Assembly: GCA_027659245.1 (NCBI GenBank)
Contig: JAQDPW010000009.1
Location: 8,850-72,849, forward strand
Reading direction: 5' to 3'
Source of the DNA: Streptococcaceae bacterium AM104-57
Lineage (GTDB): Bacteria > Bacillota > Bacilli > Lactobacillales > Streptococcaceae
DNA: 64,000 bases
The position numbers and the translations under genes are program-made. Positions 41,901 to 50,511 of this stretch are shown in pieces. A model generated the notes under the pieces. It worked only from the letters and a program-made list of their open reading frames with translations, searched no databases and was not told the DNA's origin. Each line of letters begins with the position of its first letter. Positions within the stretch are counted from its first letter, which is position 1.

Positions 41901-43637
41901 CTATTCTTCTGTCAGAGACGCATTTTTCAACTGCGACTCAGCAATTTCTCGATAGATGTCATTAGTTTCCATCAATTCTTCATGACGCCCACGACCAACG
42001 ATTTCGCCTTTATCAAGCACAATAATCTGGTCAGCATCCATGATAGTTCCAACACGTTGCGCAACAATCAATACTGTAGCATCTTGCGTCACTTCCTTGA
42101 GACGACGGCGCAAGATAGCATCTGTACGGTAGTCCAAGGCTGAGAAAGAATCATCAAAAATGTAGATATCTGGACCCTTGATGACTGCTCGGGCAATCGA
42201 CAAGCGTTGTTTCTGACCACCTGATAGGTTGCTTCCCCCTTCAGCCAGATGAGTCGCAAAACCTTCTTCTCGACTTTCGATAAAGTCTTTGGCTTGGGCT
42301 ACATCAGCTGCTTGGTGCAAGTCCTCATGACTGGCATCTTCTTTCCCGTAACGGAGATTGTCTGCGATAGTCCCAGTAAAGAGCAAGGCTTTTTGTGGAA
42401 TAAATCCAATTTTCTGGCGGAGTGATTTGAGACGGTAATCCCGGACATCGACACCATCGACCTTAATTTTCCCCAGTGTAACATCATAAAAACGAGGAAT
42501 TAACTGAACCAGAGTAGACTTACCTGACCCAGTCGAACCGATAAAAGCAATGGTTTCTCCCGGTTTAGCAGTAAAGGAAATATTATGCAAAACAGGGCTT
42601 TCCGTTTCACCAGGATAAGCAAAGGTCACATTATCAAATTCTAGATAACCATGGGTTTCTGTTTCTTGAATTCCGTCCTCATTTGGATCAATGGAAATCG
42701 GCATATCCATGATTTCCTTCAAGCGTTCACTGGATACGGCCGTTCTAGGATACATGGTAAAGAGGTTTGACAAGAAAAGGAAGGACAAGAGAGCGTGGAA
42801 ACTATACTCGATAAAGGCCACCAAATCCCCAATCTGCAAACTTCCCTGTTTGAGAGGATCCAAAGCAAACCAAACGATAGCTACAATCATGGCAATAATG
42901 ATTTGCACAAAAAGCGGCTCTGTCAAACCAGTCAATTTGAACAAACGATTTGAATTATCCGCATAGATCGCATTTTTCTCTTCGAAACGGTTTTCTTGGA
43001 AGTCTTCACGAGCAAAGGCACGAATCACTCGTAGCCCCATCAAATTTTCACGGACATACTGGTTAATCTTATCCAAAGTTTTCTGTTGTTTTTCAGATAA
43101 GGGACGCGTTTTCACCGCCACATAAAGGACTACTACAGCTAGAAAAGGAACGGAAAAAGCTACAATCCAAGCTAGTGAAGGACTGGTCAAGAAAATCATG
43201 AGAATACTCGACAGCATCATCATGGGAGTGATAACACCCAACTTAAGCGTTTGTTCCGCAAACTGCATGAGGACAAAGGCATCACTGGTAATACGAGTGA
43301 CTAGTGAAGACACACCAATTTGCTCGTACTCATGATGAGAATACTCTTGCAGCTTAGCATAGACATCATCCCGCATGTCCTTAACCATATTGGTGGTCAA
43401 TTTACTAGCCGCATAAGATAGCACGACCCGTCCAAATGTTCCCAAGACGATAATAACCAACATTACGATAGCCCAAAAATAGAGTTTATCCTTATCGCCT
43501 TGGTTGATTCCTTGGTCAATCATGCGAGCCAGAACAGTTGGTAGACCTAGATTGACAATGACAAAGAAAATAGCTCCGAGGAAGTCTAATAGTAGCCACT
43601 TGGGATAACGTTTAAGATAAGACCAAATATAAAGCAT
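41901..43637 (-). CDS. heterodimeric ABC exporter subunit, degenerate-site half
   Basis: A 578-residue half-transporter with six membrane helices (about 1-310) and an ATPase. Walker A GSTGSGKST and signature LSGGQKQRLSIA are canonical, but Walker B reads IYIFDDS, so the catalytic Glu is Asp. I set the start at 43637 (AAGGAG 5 nt upstream); an in-frame start 17 codons earlier has no SD. In pneumococcus, as I recall it, lytC occupies the place between dpr and tpiA; here this exporter pair does. Confidence 0.88.
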   Translation of the reverse strand: MLYIWSYLKRYPKWLLLDFLGAIFFVIVNLGLPTVLARMIDQGINQGDKDKLYFWAIVMLVIIVLGTFGRVVLSYAASKLTTNMVKDMRDDVYAKLQEYSHHEYEQIGVSSLVTRITSDAFVLMQFAEQTLKLGVITPMMMLSSILMIFLTSPSLAWIVAFSVPFLAVVVLYVAVKTRPLSEKQQKTLDKINQYVRENLMGLRVIRAFAREDFQENRFEEKNAIYADNSNRLFKLTGLTEPLFVQIIIAMIVAIVWFALDPLKQGSLQIGDLVAFIEYSFHALLSFLFLSNLFTMYPRTAVSSERLKEIMDMPISIDPNEDGIQETETHGYLEFDNVTFAYPGETESPVLHNISFTAKPGETIAFIGSTGSGKSTLVQLIPRFYDVTLGKIKVDGVDVRDYRLKSLRQKIGFIPQKALLFTGTIADNLRYGKEDASHEDLHQAADVAQAKDFIESREEGFATHLAEGGSNLSGGQKQRLSIARAVIKGPDIYIFDDSFSALDYRTDAILRRRLKEVTQDATVLIVAQRVGTIMDADQIIVLDKGEIVGRGRHEELMETNDIYREIAESQLKNASLTEE

Positions 43638-43674
43638 AATTCTCCTTTCTTTTTCATTCAAAATGCAGAAAAGA

Positions 43675-43746
43675 GCGTGCTTACGCACGCCTTTTTACTA
43701 AAAAGAAGACAGGCAGTCTTAACCTCGAGAGAGGGAACTGTCTGTC
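43675..43746 (-). terminator. two hairpins after tpiA
   Basis: First a terminator with arms GACAGACAGT / ACTGCCTGTC followed by TTCTTTTT (43746-43696), then a second hairpin GCGTGC/GCACGC (43690-43675) with T-runs on both sides. They separate tpiA from the ABC exporter. Confidence 0.65.
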
Positions 43747-43761
43747 TCAGATATTTGAGGC

Positions 43762-44520
43762 TTATTTTACAAAGTTAAGCAATGCCAAGAAGCTTTCTGG
43801 ATCAAGTGATGCACCACCTACAAGAGCTCCGTCAACGTCTGGACAAGCCATGTATTCAGCAACGTTTTCAGGTTTAACTGAACCACCGTATTGAACACGT
43901 ACTTTATCAGCAACTTCTTGACCGAAGTCAGCAGCTACAACGTCACGAACAACTTTACACATTTTTTGTGCGTCATCTTGTGAAGCTGATTTACCAGTAC
44001 CGATAGCCCAGATTGGCTCATAAGCGATAACTGTTGAAGCGACTTGTTCTGCAGTCAATCCAGCAAGAGCAGCTGAAACTTGAGCACCTACGAATTCTGC
44101 TGCTTTACCAGCTTCGTAAGTTTCAAGTGACTCACCACAACAGATGATTGGAAGCATACCGTTAGCAAAGATTGCTTTTGCTTTCTTGTTGATGTCTTCG
44201 TCTGTTTCGTGGAAGTAGTCACGACGTTCTGAGTGACCGATAACAACGTAGTCAGTACCGATTTCTTTCAAAACTTGTGGGCTAGTTTCACCAGTGAAAG
44301 CACCAGCATTTTCAAAGTAGCAGTTTTGAGCAGCAACTTTAAGGTTTGAACCTTTAGCAGCAGCAAGAACAGTTGTCAAGTCAAGAGCAGGAGCTGCGAT
44401 ACCTGCTTCAACAAGGTCTGATGAAGGAAGTTTTGATGCTACAGCTTCAACGAATGCTTTTGCTTCTTCTGGGTTTTTGTTCATTTTCCAGTTACCAGCG
44501 ATAAATGGTTTACGTGACAT
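43762..44520 (-). CDS. tpiA: triosephosphate isomerase
   Basis: A 252-residue TIM-barrel glycolytic enzyme. AGNWKMN holds Asn/Lys of the active site, IGHSERR the catalytic His, [11 protein letters not shown] the catalytic Glu and loop 6, GGASL the phosphate-binding end. I place the start at 44520 (AGAGG 8 nt upstream) rather than seven codons earlier. Monocistronic, with a good promoter. Confidence 0.96.
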   Translation of the reverse strand: MSRKPFIAGNWKMNKNPEEAKAFVEAVASKLPSSDLVEAGIAAPALDLTTVLAAAKGSNLKVAAQNCYFENAGAFTGETSPQVLKEIGTDYVVIGHSERRDYFHETDEDINKKAKAIFANGMLPIICCGESLETYEAGKAAEFVGAQVSAALAGLTAEQVASTVIAYEPIWAIGTGKSASQDDAQKMCKVVRDVVAADFGQEVADKVRVQYGGSVKPENVAEYMACPDVDGALVGGASLDPESFLALLNFVK

Positions 44521-44555
44521 TTCACATACCTCTTTTTTCATTTTATTTTCTACTT

Positions 44556-44584
44556 ATTTTATCATAAATATAGGGAGCTTGCAA
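44556..44584 (-). promoter_or_regulatory. tpiA promoter
   Basis: Minus-strand -35 TTGCAA (44584-44579), 17-bp spacer, -10 TAAAAT (44561-44556). Confidence 0.6.
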
Positions 44585-44637
44585 ATCTTACTCTGTAATC
44601 GGAAAACTGATTTTCAAAAATTTTCGTGCTCTTATTT

Positions 44638-46005
44638 CTATTTAGAAGATGATTCGCGCTTGGTCAATTTGACCACTGCTTCCGTCCTAGCCGTATGCGG
44701 AAACATATCAACCGACTGGATATAGTGGAGGTCATAGACCTCTACCAAACGGACTAAATCACGCGCTAGGGTAGATACATTGCAAGAAACATAGACCATC
44801 TTTTCAGGAGTGTATTTGATTATGGTATCCAAGAGCTTGTCGTCTAAACCAGTACGTGGCGGGTCCACAATCAAGGCATCAGCACGATAGCCTTCCTTGT
44901 ACCAACGAGGGATGATTTCTTCTGCTGTACCTGCCTCATAGTGGGTATTACTATACCCCATACGCTGGGCATTTGCCTTAGCATCCTCAATAGCTTCAGG
45001 AATAATATCCATCCCTCTCAGGCTTTTAACTTTTTTGGCAAAGGCAAAACCAATGGTACCAACACCACAATAGGCATCTATCAGATGGTCATTCTTATTT
45101 ACGTCCAAGGCCTTAACCGCTTCACTGTAGAGGATTTCCGTCTGTTCAGGATTAAGCTGATAAAAAGCTCGAGGTGAAAGAGAGAACTCATAGTCTAAAA
45201 CACCCTCACGTATACTATCTTGACCCCAAATAATCTCTGTCTTGTCCCCATAAATCTCAGAAGTTTTGGCAGTATTGGTATTGACTGCGACAGTCACTAC
45301 TTCAGGATAATCCTTGACTAGGTCTTTCACAAATTGAGTCAAATTCAATTGGCGATTGGTCACAATGATAATCTGGACTTGCCCAGTTTTCCGTGCTCGA
45401 CGAACCATGATGGTCCGAACCCCAAGGATTTTCCGTTCATCTGTAATCGGAATTTGATGGTAAGTCAAGAGTTCAGCAATGCGATTAGCAATAGATTGCG
45501 TCTCCTTGTCTTGAACAAGACAGTCCTTTAACTCGACCAAATAATGGGAATTTTGAGCATACAAGCCAGCCTTGACTTGCCCCTTGAATTTTCGTGTTTG
45601 AAATTGCAGTTTAGCCCGATAATATTTTGGTTTCTGCATGCCAATGGTTGGTCTTATTTCAAAGTTTTCATAGCCAGAAGGGGCAAATTTTTTCAGAGCT
45701 TGATGGAGGAGATCCGTCTTGAACTCCAACTGCTTGTCATAATGTAGGTGCATAATCTGACAGCCACCACACTCATTATAGATAGTACAGTCTGGTACCA
45801 CTCGAAACTTAGATTTTTTATTGACCTCAAGGAGTTTAGCCTCAACGTAGTTACGCTTAACGGAAGTCACCTGACAATAGATATCTTCACCCTTGAGGGC
45901 GCCTGGAACAAAAACAAGGGTTTTCTGGTAAAATCCGATTCCTTCCCCGTTAATCCCCATACGCTTAATTTTTAATGGAATTTTTTGTTTGACTTTAAGA
46001 CTCAT
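44638..46005 (-). CDS. rlmCD: 23S rRNA uracil-C5 methyltransferase, RlmCD-like
   Basis: A 455-residue TrmA/RumA-family enzyme. An N-terminal TRAM domain (about 1-60) precedes an iron-sulfur cysteine set ([10 protein letters not shown]) and the SAM domain with [21 protein letters not shown] and the nucleophile Cys in [13 protein letters not shown]. Gram-positive relatives modify U747 and U1939 of 23S rRNA. The ATG at 46005 is the predicted transcription start itself (6 nt after TGG-TATAAT), so the mRNA should be leaderless. The exact paralogue (RlmCD or a second copy) is not decided. Confidence 0.9.
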   Translation of the reverse strand: MSLKVKQKIPLKIKRMGINGEGIGFYQKTLVFVPGALKGEDIYCQVTSVKRNYVEAKLLEVNKKSKFRVVPDCTIYNECGGCQIMHLHYDKQLEFKTDLLHQALKKFAPSGYENFEIRPTIGMQKPKYYRAKLQFQTRKFKGQVKAGLYAQNSHYLVELKDCLVQDKETQSIANRIAELLTYHQIPITDERKILGVRTIMVRRARKTGQVQIIIVTNRQLNLTQFVKDLVKDYPEVVTVAVNTNTAKTSEIYGDKTEIIWGQDSIREGVLDYEFSLSPRAFYQLNPEQTEILYSEAVKALDVNKNDHLIDAYCGVGTIGFAFAKKVKSLRGMDIIPEAIEDAKANAQRMGYSNTHYEAGTAEEIIPRWYKEGYRADALIVDPPRTGLDDKLLDTIIKYTPEKMVYVSCNVSTLARDLVRLVEVYDLHYIQSVDMFPHTARTEAVVKLTKRESSSK

Positions 46006-46060
46006 AAGTCTATTATACCACGTAGTTTCTCAATGTTTAAGAATATGTTACAATAAAACC
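46006..46060. promoter_or_regulatory. divergent promoters for two leaderless genes
   Basis: In 55 bp: minus-strand extended -10 TGG-TATAAT (46020-46012), 6 nt before the rlmCD ATG; plus-strand extended -10 TGT-TACAAT (46046-46054), 6 nt before the ATG at 46061. Six bases between the -10 and +1 is the usual distance, so each A of ATG should be the first RNA base. Neither gene has an SD. Confidence 0.7.
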
Positions 46061-46837
46061 ATGAATACAAAGATATCTCATTTTTCCCCATTGGATTTTC
46101 CTGAGCAATTACGAACTTATATAGAGGGAGCAACTCTTTCTGACAGCTCTTCTCATTCAGGCGCAAGGGTTCTCTATCTCGATTCAGGTTACTATTTGAA
46201 AATTGATCAAAAGGGAAGATTAGAGCGAGAAGCTCGCATTGCAAGTTGGTTTGAACAAGAGGGAATAGGAACACCAGTCATCCACTATCTATCTACGGAT
46301 AAAGACTACCTCCTGACTAAAGAGGCTATTGGTCATGATGCTCTCGCTTTTTTAGACCAGCCAGAGACAATCTGTCAAACCATGGCAGAGGCTCTCAAAA
46401 AGCTTCACAGCTTATATCCGAAAAATTTTCCATCAGAAAATCATTTACAAACCTATAAAGACAGAACCTTGAAAAACTATGAAAAAGGCGAGTTCTATGC
46501 CAAGGCGCTCCTACCCCAATTCCAGATTAACAGTCGCGAAGAGGCCTTCCAACTCATCCAAGAACAAGGGCATCTTTTAAAAACTGATGCCTTTATTCAT
46601 GGGGATGCCTGCCTTCCAAACTTTATTCTTAAAGATGCCAGCCATTTCTCTTGTTTTATTGACCTTAGTTTGGCTGATTTCAGTGACCGACATATCGATC
46701 TCTTTTGGGCAGTTTGGTCCCTCAATTACAACTTAAAAGATCACAAATATGCTGAACTATTTCTCGACCATTACGGGAGAAAACAGGTCGATAGCAATAA
46801 ACTTCGACTCGTTGCTGCCTTCGAAGCATTTGGATAA
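46061..46837 (+). CDS. aminoglycoside 3-prime-phosphotransferase-like kinase
   Basis: A 258-residue protein of the APH family. The catalytic HGDACLPN (Brenner motif) is at about residues 190-197, and the metal-binding Asp is in CFIDLSLADFSDRHIDL, where classical APH(3-prime) enzymes read FIDLG. The hydrophobic C-terminus ends in FEAFG rather than DELF. Overall size is right for APH(3-prime). It may phosphorylate a natural substrate rather than kanamycin; resistance is not shown by the sequence. The start is the leaderless ATG; longer in-frame readings begin in the divergent gene. It is followed by recX 10 bp on. Confidence 0.85.
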   Translation: MNTKISHFSPLDFPEQLRTYIEGATLSDSSSHSGARVLYLDSGYYLKIDQKGRLEREARIASWFEQEGIGTPVIHYLSTDKDYLLTKEAIGHDALAFLDQPETICQTMAEALKKLHSLYPKNFPSENHLQTYKDRTLKNYEKGEFYAKALLPQFQINSREEAFQLIQEQGHLLKTDAFIHGDACLPNFILKDASHFSCFIDLSLADFSDRHIDLFWAVWSLNYNLKDHKYAELFLDHYGRKQVDSNKLRLVAAFEAFG

Positions 46838-46847
46838 GAGGTAAACC

Positions 46848-47624
46848 ATGAAAATCACAAAACTTGAAAAGAAAAAAATACACTATCTGCTCGAACTTGA
46901 TAGGGACCAAACCTGCTACATTACAGAGGATACCATTGTTCGCTTTATGTTGACTAAAGGGAAAGAGATCTCAGCTGAAGAACTAACTGAGATTAAATCC
47001 TTTGCGCAATTTTCCTACAGTAAAAATCTAGCTCTTTACCACTTATCCTTCAAGGCCCGCACTGAAAAAGAAGTTCGAGATTATCTAACCAAGCATGAAA
47101 TTGATGGGAAAATCATCCCCAAAGTTATCCAGTCTTTAAAAGATGATAATTGGATCAATGACCGGCAATATGCTTATGCCATCATCAATTCCAATCAGCT
47201 TTCAGGAGATAAGGGAAGCTATATGCTGATGCAGAAGATTTCTCAAAAAGGCGTTTCTAAATCCATTATCCAAGAAGTCTTACAAGAATTTGATATGACG
47301 GAAGTCGCAGAGCGCACAGCTGAAAAACTACTGAAAAAATACCAGGGGAAATTACCTGCTCGTGCTCTACAGGATAAGATTATCCAAAGCCTAACCAATA
47401 AAGGATTTTCCTACACAGAAGCCAAAACAGCCTTTGACCAATTGGACAGCCAGGTCGAAGAAGAAACCGTTCAGGAACTTATTTTTAAAGAGTTAGACAA
47501 GCAGTATCGGAAATATTCACGAAAGTATGAAGGATACGAACTGAAACAACGTTTGACCCAAGTTTTAGCTAGAAAAGGTTATGATTTTTCGGATATAGCC
47601 AGCGCTCTCAGAGAATATCTTTAA
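46848..47624 (+). CDS. recX: regulatory protein RecX
   Basis: A 258-residue RecX, an all-helical three-repeat protein that inhibits RecA filaments. The repeats can be seen as [17 protein letters not shown], the [17 protein letters not shown] segment and the terminal [20 protein letters not shown]. Firmicute RecX is typically about 260 residues. SD AGAGG is upstream. It is placed with the APH-like gene in a two-gene plus-strand unit. Confidence 0.93.
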   Translation: MKITKLEKKKIHYLLELDRDQTCYITEDTIVRFMLTKGKEISAEELTEIKSFAQFSYSKNLALYHLSFKARTEKEVRDYLTKHEIDGKIIPKVIQSLKDDNWINDRQYAYAIINSNQLSGDKGSYMLMQKISQKGVSKSIIQEVLQEFDMTEVAERTAEKLLKKYQGKLPARALQDKIIQSLTNKGFSYTEAKTAFDQLDSQVEEETVQELIFKELDKQYRKYSRKYEGYELKQRLTQVLARKGYDFSDIASALREYL

Positions 47625-47712
47625 TTTTTTCATGAAAAAACTAAGAACTTTAAACAAAAATGTGATACAATAGTAAACGATAAACTTATAAATTGTAGAA
47701 AGTTGGTTAGTT

Positions 47713-48246
47713 ATGAAACTTCCAAAAGAAGGCGACTTTATTACAATTCAAAGTTATAAGCATGATGGGAGTCTCCACCGTACTTGGCGAGACACCATGG
47801 TACTAAAAACAACAGAGAACGCTATTATCGGCGTCAACGACCACACACTTGTTACCGAAAGTGACGGTCGTCGTTGGGTGACTCGAGAACCGGCTATTGT
47901 TTACTTTCACAAGAAATATTGGTTTAATATTATCGCTATGATTCGTGAAAATGGTATCTCCTACTACTGCAATATGGCAAGTCCTTACTATCTGGATGAA
48001 GAAGCTTTAAAATACATTGACTATGATTTGGATGTTAAAGTGTTTACAGATGGTGAAAAACGCCTCTTGGACGTTGAGGAGTATGAACGACATAAGCGAA
48101 AAATGAAGTATTCTTCTGATCTAGACTATATTCTGAAAGAGCATGTAAAGATTCTTGTTGATTGGATTAACAATGAGCGAGGTCCTTTCTCAGAAGCCTA
48201 TGTCAACATTTGGTACAAACGCTACGTAGAACTAAAGAATCGGTAA
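47713..48246 (+). CDS. ntdP: DUF402 nucleoside tri-/diphosphatase family protein
   Basis: A 177-residue UPF0374/DUF402 protein. [22 protein letters not shown] near the start, [21 protein letters not shown] and the aspartate-rich [17 protein letters not shown] are family marks; the acidic and arginine residues bind metal and phosphate. The S. aureus homologue NtdP hydrolyses NTPs and NDPs. A strong terminator lies 8 bp after the stop. The symbol is by family. Confidence 0.88.
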   Translation: MKLPKEGDFITIQSYKHDGSLHRTWRDTMVLKTTENAIIGVNDHTLVTESDGRRWVTREPAIVYFHKKYWFNIIAMIRENGISYYCNMASPYYLDEEALKYIDYDLDVKVFTDGEKRLLDVEEYERHKRKMKYSSDLDYILKEHVKILVDWINNERGPFSEAYVNIWYKRYVELKNR

Positions 48247-48254
48247 AGTTGTCA

Positions 48255-48287
48255 GAGGTCAGGATTAAAATCCTGACCTCGTTTTTT
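48255..48287 (+). terminator. strong terminator after the DUF402 gene
   Basis: Arms GAGGTCAGGATT / AATCCTGACCTC with almost no loop, followed by GTTTTTTG. Confidence 0.85.
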
Positions 48288-48294
48288 GGGTAGT

Positions 48295-48328
48295 GTAAAA
48301 TAAGTTGTGTAAACACAAAAAAGAATAA
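48295..48328. repeat. left direct repeat flanking the Rgg cassette
   Basis: 34 bp beginning GTAAAATAAGTTGTGT, matching 50269-50303 at 30 of 35 aligned positions. It could be a remnant of an insertion-sequence end or of an attachment site. Confidence 0.55.
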
Positions 48329-48435
48329 ATCCATTATGATAGAATTCGCAAGATATACAAAATAAATAGATATACTAATACTTTTTTAATGTCTTTGTTC
48401 CTTGTAAGTTAAGAACAATCTTCTATCGTTTAATA

Positions 48436-48484
48436 CAAAAAATACGAAGATAATCGGTATAAAAAATACAAATCACCTTCGTAT
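48436..48484 (-). terminator. terminator after the Rgg gene
   Basis: Minus-strand arms ATACGAAG / CTTCGTAT followed by TTTTTTG. Remaining sequence in 48288-48570 holds the left direct repeat and no gene I can support. Confidence 0.6.
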
Positions 48485-48570
48485 CAAAAAATTTAGTTAT
48501 TGTATTTCCGCATAGCATCAATCCTATAGTACAATCTTTGGAAAAAATGACTTAACAGAGAAAATGCTAT

Positions 48571-49428
48571 TTAATCTACCAGCTCATTTAATCGTTTTTG
48601 AAAATATAAAGCAATATTTTTAGACTCAATAAACTCAAAATATTTAATGACATTTTGCATTTGCTTAATTCCAGATTCTTTAGATTCTGTCAGGTATATT
48701 TTATATCCTTCTACAAATTTGAATGTAGATTTTTCAAAAACTTTTGTGTCATCTTTTAATAATTTTTTTAATTTCATTTCAAAGTAGTCTGCATATATTA
48801 GATGTGAATTTTCAAGGCAACAGAACCAAAAATTTAAACAAGCTGACACAACTAAATTTCTATTCTTGCCAATTTTTTCGTAATAATGTGTACGCTCTAG
48901 TATTTCTTTTCCGACCCTGTAAATATAATCTATCTCAAAAAGATGATATAAATTACCAATCAGCGTTATCTCATAGGACTCCCATCGTTCCTTCTGGAAT
49001 AAATAGTCATATACTAAATTTAGATTTTCTCTACTAACTACATAATTACAATCTATTTGATTTAATAATCCCTGAACCATAATTGTATTTATTTTATGAG
49101 TTTTTTCCCCACTCTTCTCAAAAAGTTTTTGTTGCTCATTTTTTATTTCCTTCAATCCTTTAGTATTCAAACTATAAAAATTTGGAGATAAATTAACCAA
49201 AAAATCATCAAGCTCCGATCTTTTATAATGTTCTAAGTAATTACAAAAATTCTCTATCGAAACATTGATATTTGATAATAATTCAAAAAACGTTGAGAGA
49301 GAAATTTCATTTTCTCCCCTTTCAAATCTAGAGAGTTGAGATTTTGATATAGAATCAGCTGCAGCATACTCTAAAGAATATCCGTTTAATTTTCTAAAAT
49401 ATCGAAAAGCTTCTCCGTAATTTTTCAT
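48571..49428 (-). CDS. Rgg/MutR family transcriptional regulator
   Basis: A 285-residue Rgg-type regulator: XRE helix-turn-helix at about 1-60 (SLEYAAADSISKSQLSRFERGENEIS) and a C-terminal helical repeat domain (about 75-285) that in relatives binds short peptide pheromones. It is 12 bp downstream of a methyltransferase gene, in one unit. I searched both flanks for a short hydrophobic pheromone gene and found none convincing. AT-rich, suggesting acquisition. Confidence 0.88.
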   Translation of the reverse strand: MKNYGEAFRYFRKLNGYSLEYAAADSISKSQLSRFERGENEISLSTFFELLSNINVSIENFCNYLEHYKRSELDDFLVNLSPNFYSLNTKGLKEIKNEQQKLFEKSGEKTHKINTIMVQGLLNQIDCNYVVSRENLNLVYDYLFQKERWESYEITLIGNLYHLFEIDYIYRVGKEILERTHYYEKIGKNRNLVVSACLNFWFCCLENSHLIYADYFEMKLKKLLKDDTKVFEKSTFKFVEGYKIYLTESKESGIKQMQNVIKYFEFIESKNIALYFQKRLNELVD

Positions 49429-49440
49429 ACTTTCGTTCCC

Positions 49441-50214
49441 TTAACTTTCTTTTCGAGCGATAAACATACCATATTCTTTAGGAATGATCAACATACCATT
49501 ATTAAACTCACTTTCCAATCTTTTACGTATTATTTCCTTTTCTAGTGAACCTATTTCTGAAATTCCTTTAAACGATTGGATGTATTTAACTAGGTCATCT
49601 ATTCTAGTTACCTGTAACTCATCATCATAGAGTAATGTATCGACAGAGTTAAAATACCTACTCAGGTACCTTTTACCATTTTGTAAAGTAAACGTTTTAT
49701 TTTCTAAATCTTGATTAACTTCATCTCTAAATAAACTTGCCAAATAATCTACAACCCCATTTTCACCAAATGTAGCACAGTAAAAAATGCCTCCTGTTTT
49801 TAAGACCCTATTCACCTCAGAAAGAGCTTTAGGAATATCTTTCACATGATGTAGAAGCATATTAGCAATAACAATATCAAAGGTTTCATTCTCAAAAGAA
49901 ATCTTTTGAATATCCATTATTTCATAGTTGACATTGTCTCTATTTCCAATTACTGACTTCGTTGTTTTTACCATATCTTGAGAAAAATCTGTAACAACCA
50001 ACTGCTTCATTTTATCTACAGAATCACTATTACTTTTCCACAGTTCTCCTGTACCACATCCTAATTCTAGCACCTTTACTTCATCAGTGATTTGATAGTT
50101 AGAAAATATCCAATTATTAAATCCCAGTTTATTTTTTGAATACTTCTTATGCAATTCTACTCGAATATCAAGATTATCATGATTTTTATATTGATCAATT
50201 ACTTTATCAATCAT
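49441..50214 (-). CDS. class I SAM-dependent methyltransferase
   Basis: A 257-residue methyltransferase of the UbiE/Methyltransf_11 type: SAM loop VLELGCGTGELW near 48-59, the acidic motif II VTDFSQDM, and IVIANMLLHHVKD near 110. The substrate cannot be told; small molecules are typical for this group. SD GGAGGT is upstream and a TATAAT -10 lies near 50250. Paired with an Rgg regulator between direct repeats. Confidence 0.85.
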   Translation of the reverse strand: MIDKVIDQYKNHDNLDIRVELHKKYSKNKLGFNNWIFSNYQITDEVKVLELGCGTGELWKSNSDSVDKMKQLVVTDFSQDMVKTTKSVIGNRDNVNYEIMDIQKISFENETFDIVIANMLLHHVKDIPKALSEVNRVLKTGGIFYCATFGENGVVDYLASLFRDEVNQDLENKTFTLQNGKRYLSRYFNSVDTLLYDDELQVTRIDDLVKYIQSFKGISEIGSLEKEIIRKRLESEFNNGMLIIPKEYGMFIARKES

Positions 50215-50268
50215 TTTAAATGACCTCCACTCTATAATTTGACATTATATCACAAGAATAAACACAGC

Positions 50269-50303
50269 GTTAAATAAGTTGTATAAATGCAAAAAAGGAA
50301 TAA
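50269..50303. repeat. right direct repeat flanking the Rgg cassette
   Basis: 35 bp beginning GTTAAATAAGTTGTAT, partner of 48295-48328. It lies just upstream of the methyltransferase promoter. Confidence 0.55.
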
Positions 50304-50315
50304 TTTTACCACAGT

Positions 50316-50356
50316 ATTGAACTATTTTGGAGTCTTCTAAATTCCCAAAAGCTCCT
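50316..50356. repeat. dispersed 41-bp intergenic repeat, copy 1
   Basis: Matches 56867-56907 at 32 of 41 bases without gaps; shared ends are ATTGAACT and AAAAGCTCCT. Both copies lie between genes. Confidence 0.55.
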
Positions 50357-50480
50357 TTGAGCAAAACTTCATTTTTATCCACAAATCTTAAGTCTCAACT
50401 GATTTATTGAAATCTCTCGAGTCATGGACTAGGAATTCATAGATCAGTCCATCGACTTCTCTCCATCACCTTTTCCTAGC

Positions 50481-50508
50481 AAAAAACCTGCCACATTGGG
50501 CAGGTTTT
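50481..50508 (-). terminator. queH terminator
   Basis: Minus-strand arms ACCTGCC / GGCAGGT around a 6-nt loop, followed by TTTTTGC. Confidence 0.75.
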
Positions 50509-50511
50509 CGT

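Noticed and set aside
48300..48420. Very short open frames near the Rgg gene as pheromone (SHP) genes
   Set aside because: The best (a seven-residue MSLFLVS) is too short and has no export-type charged start or SD, so I do not call it.
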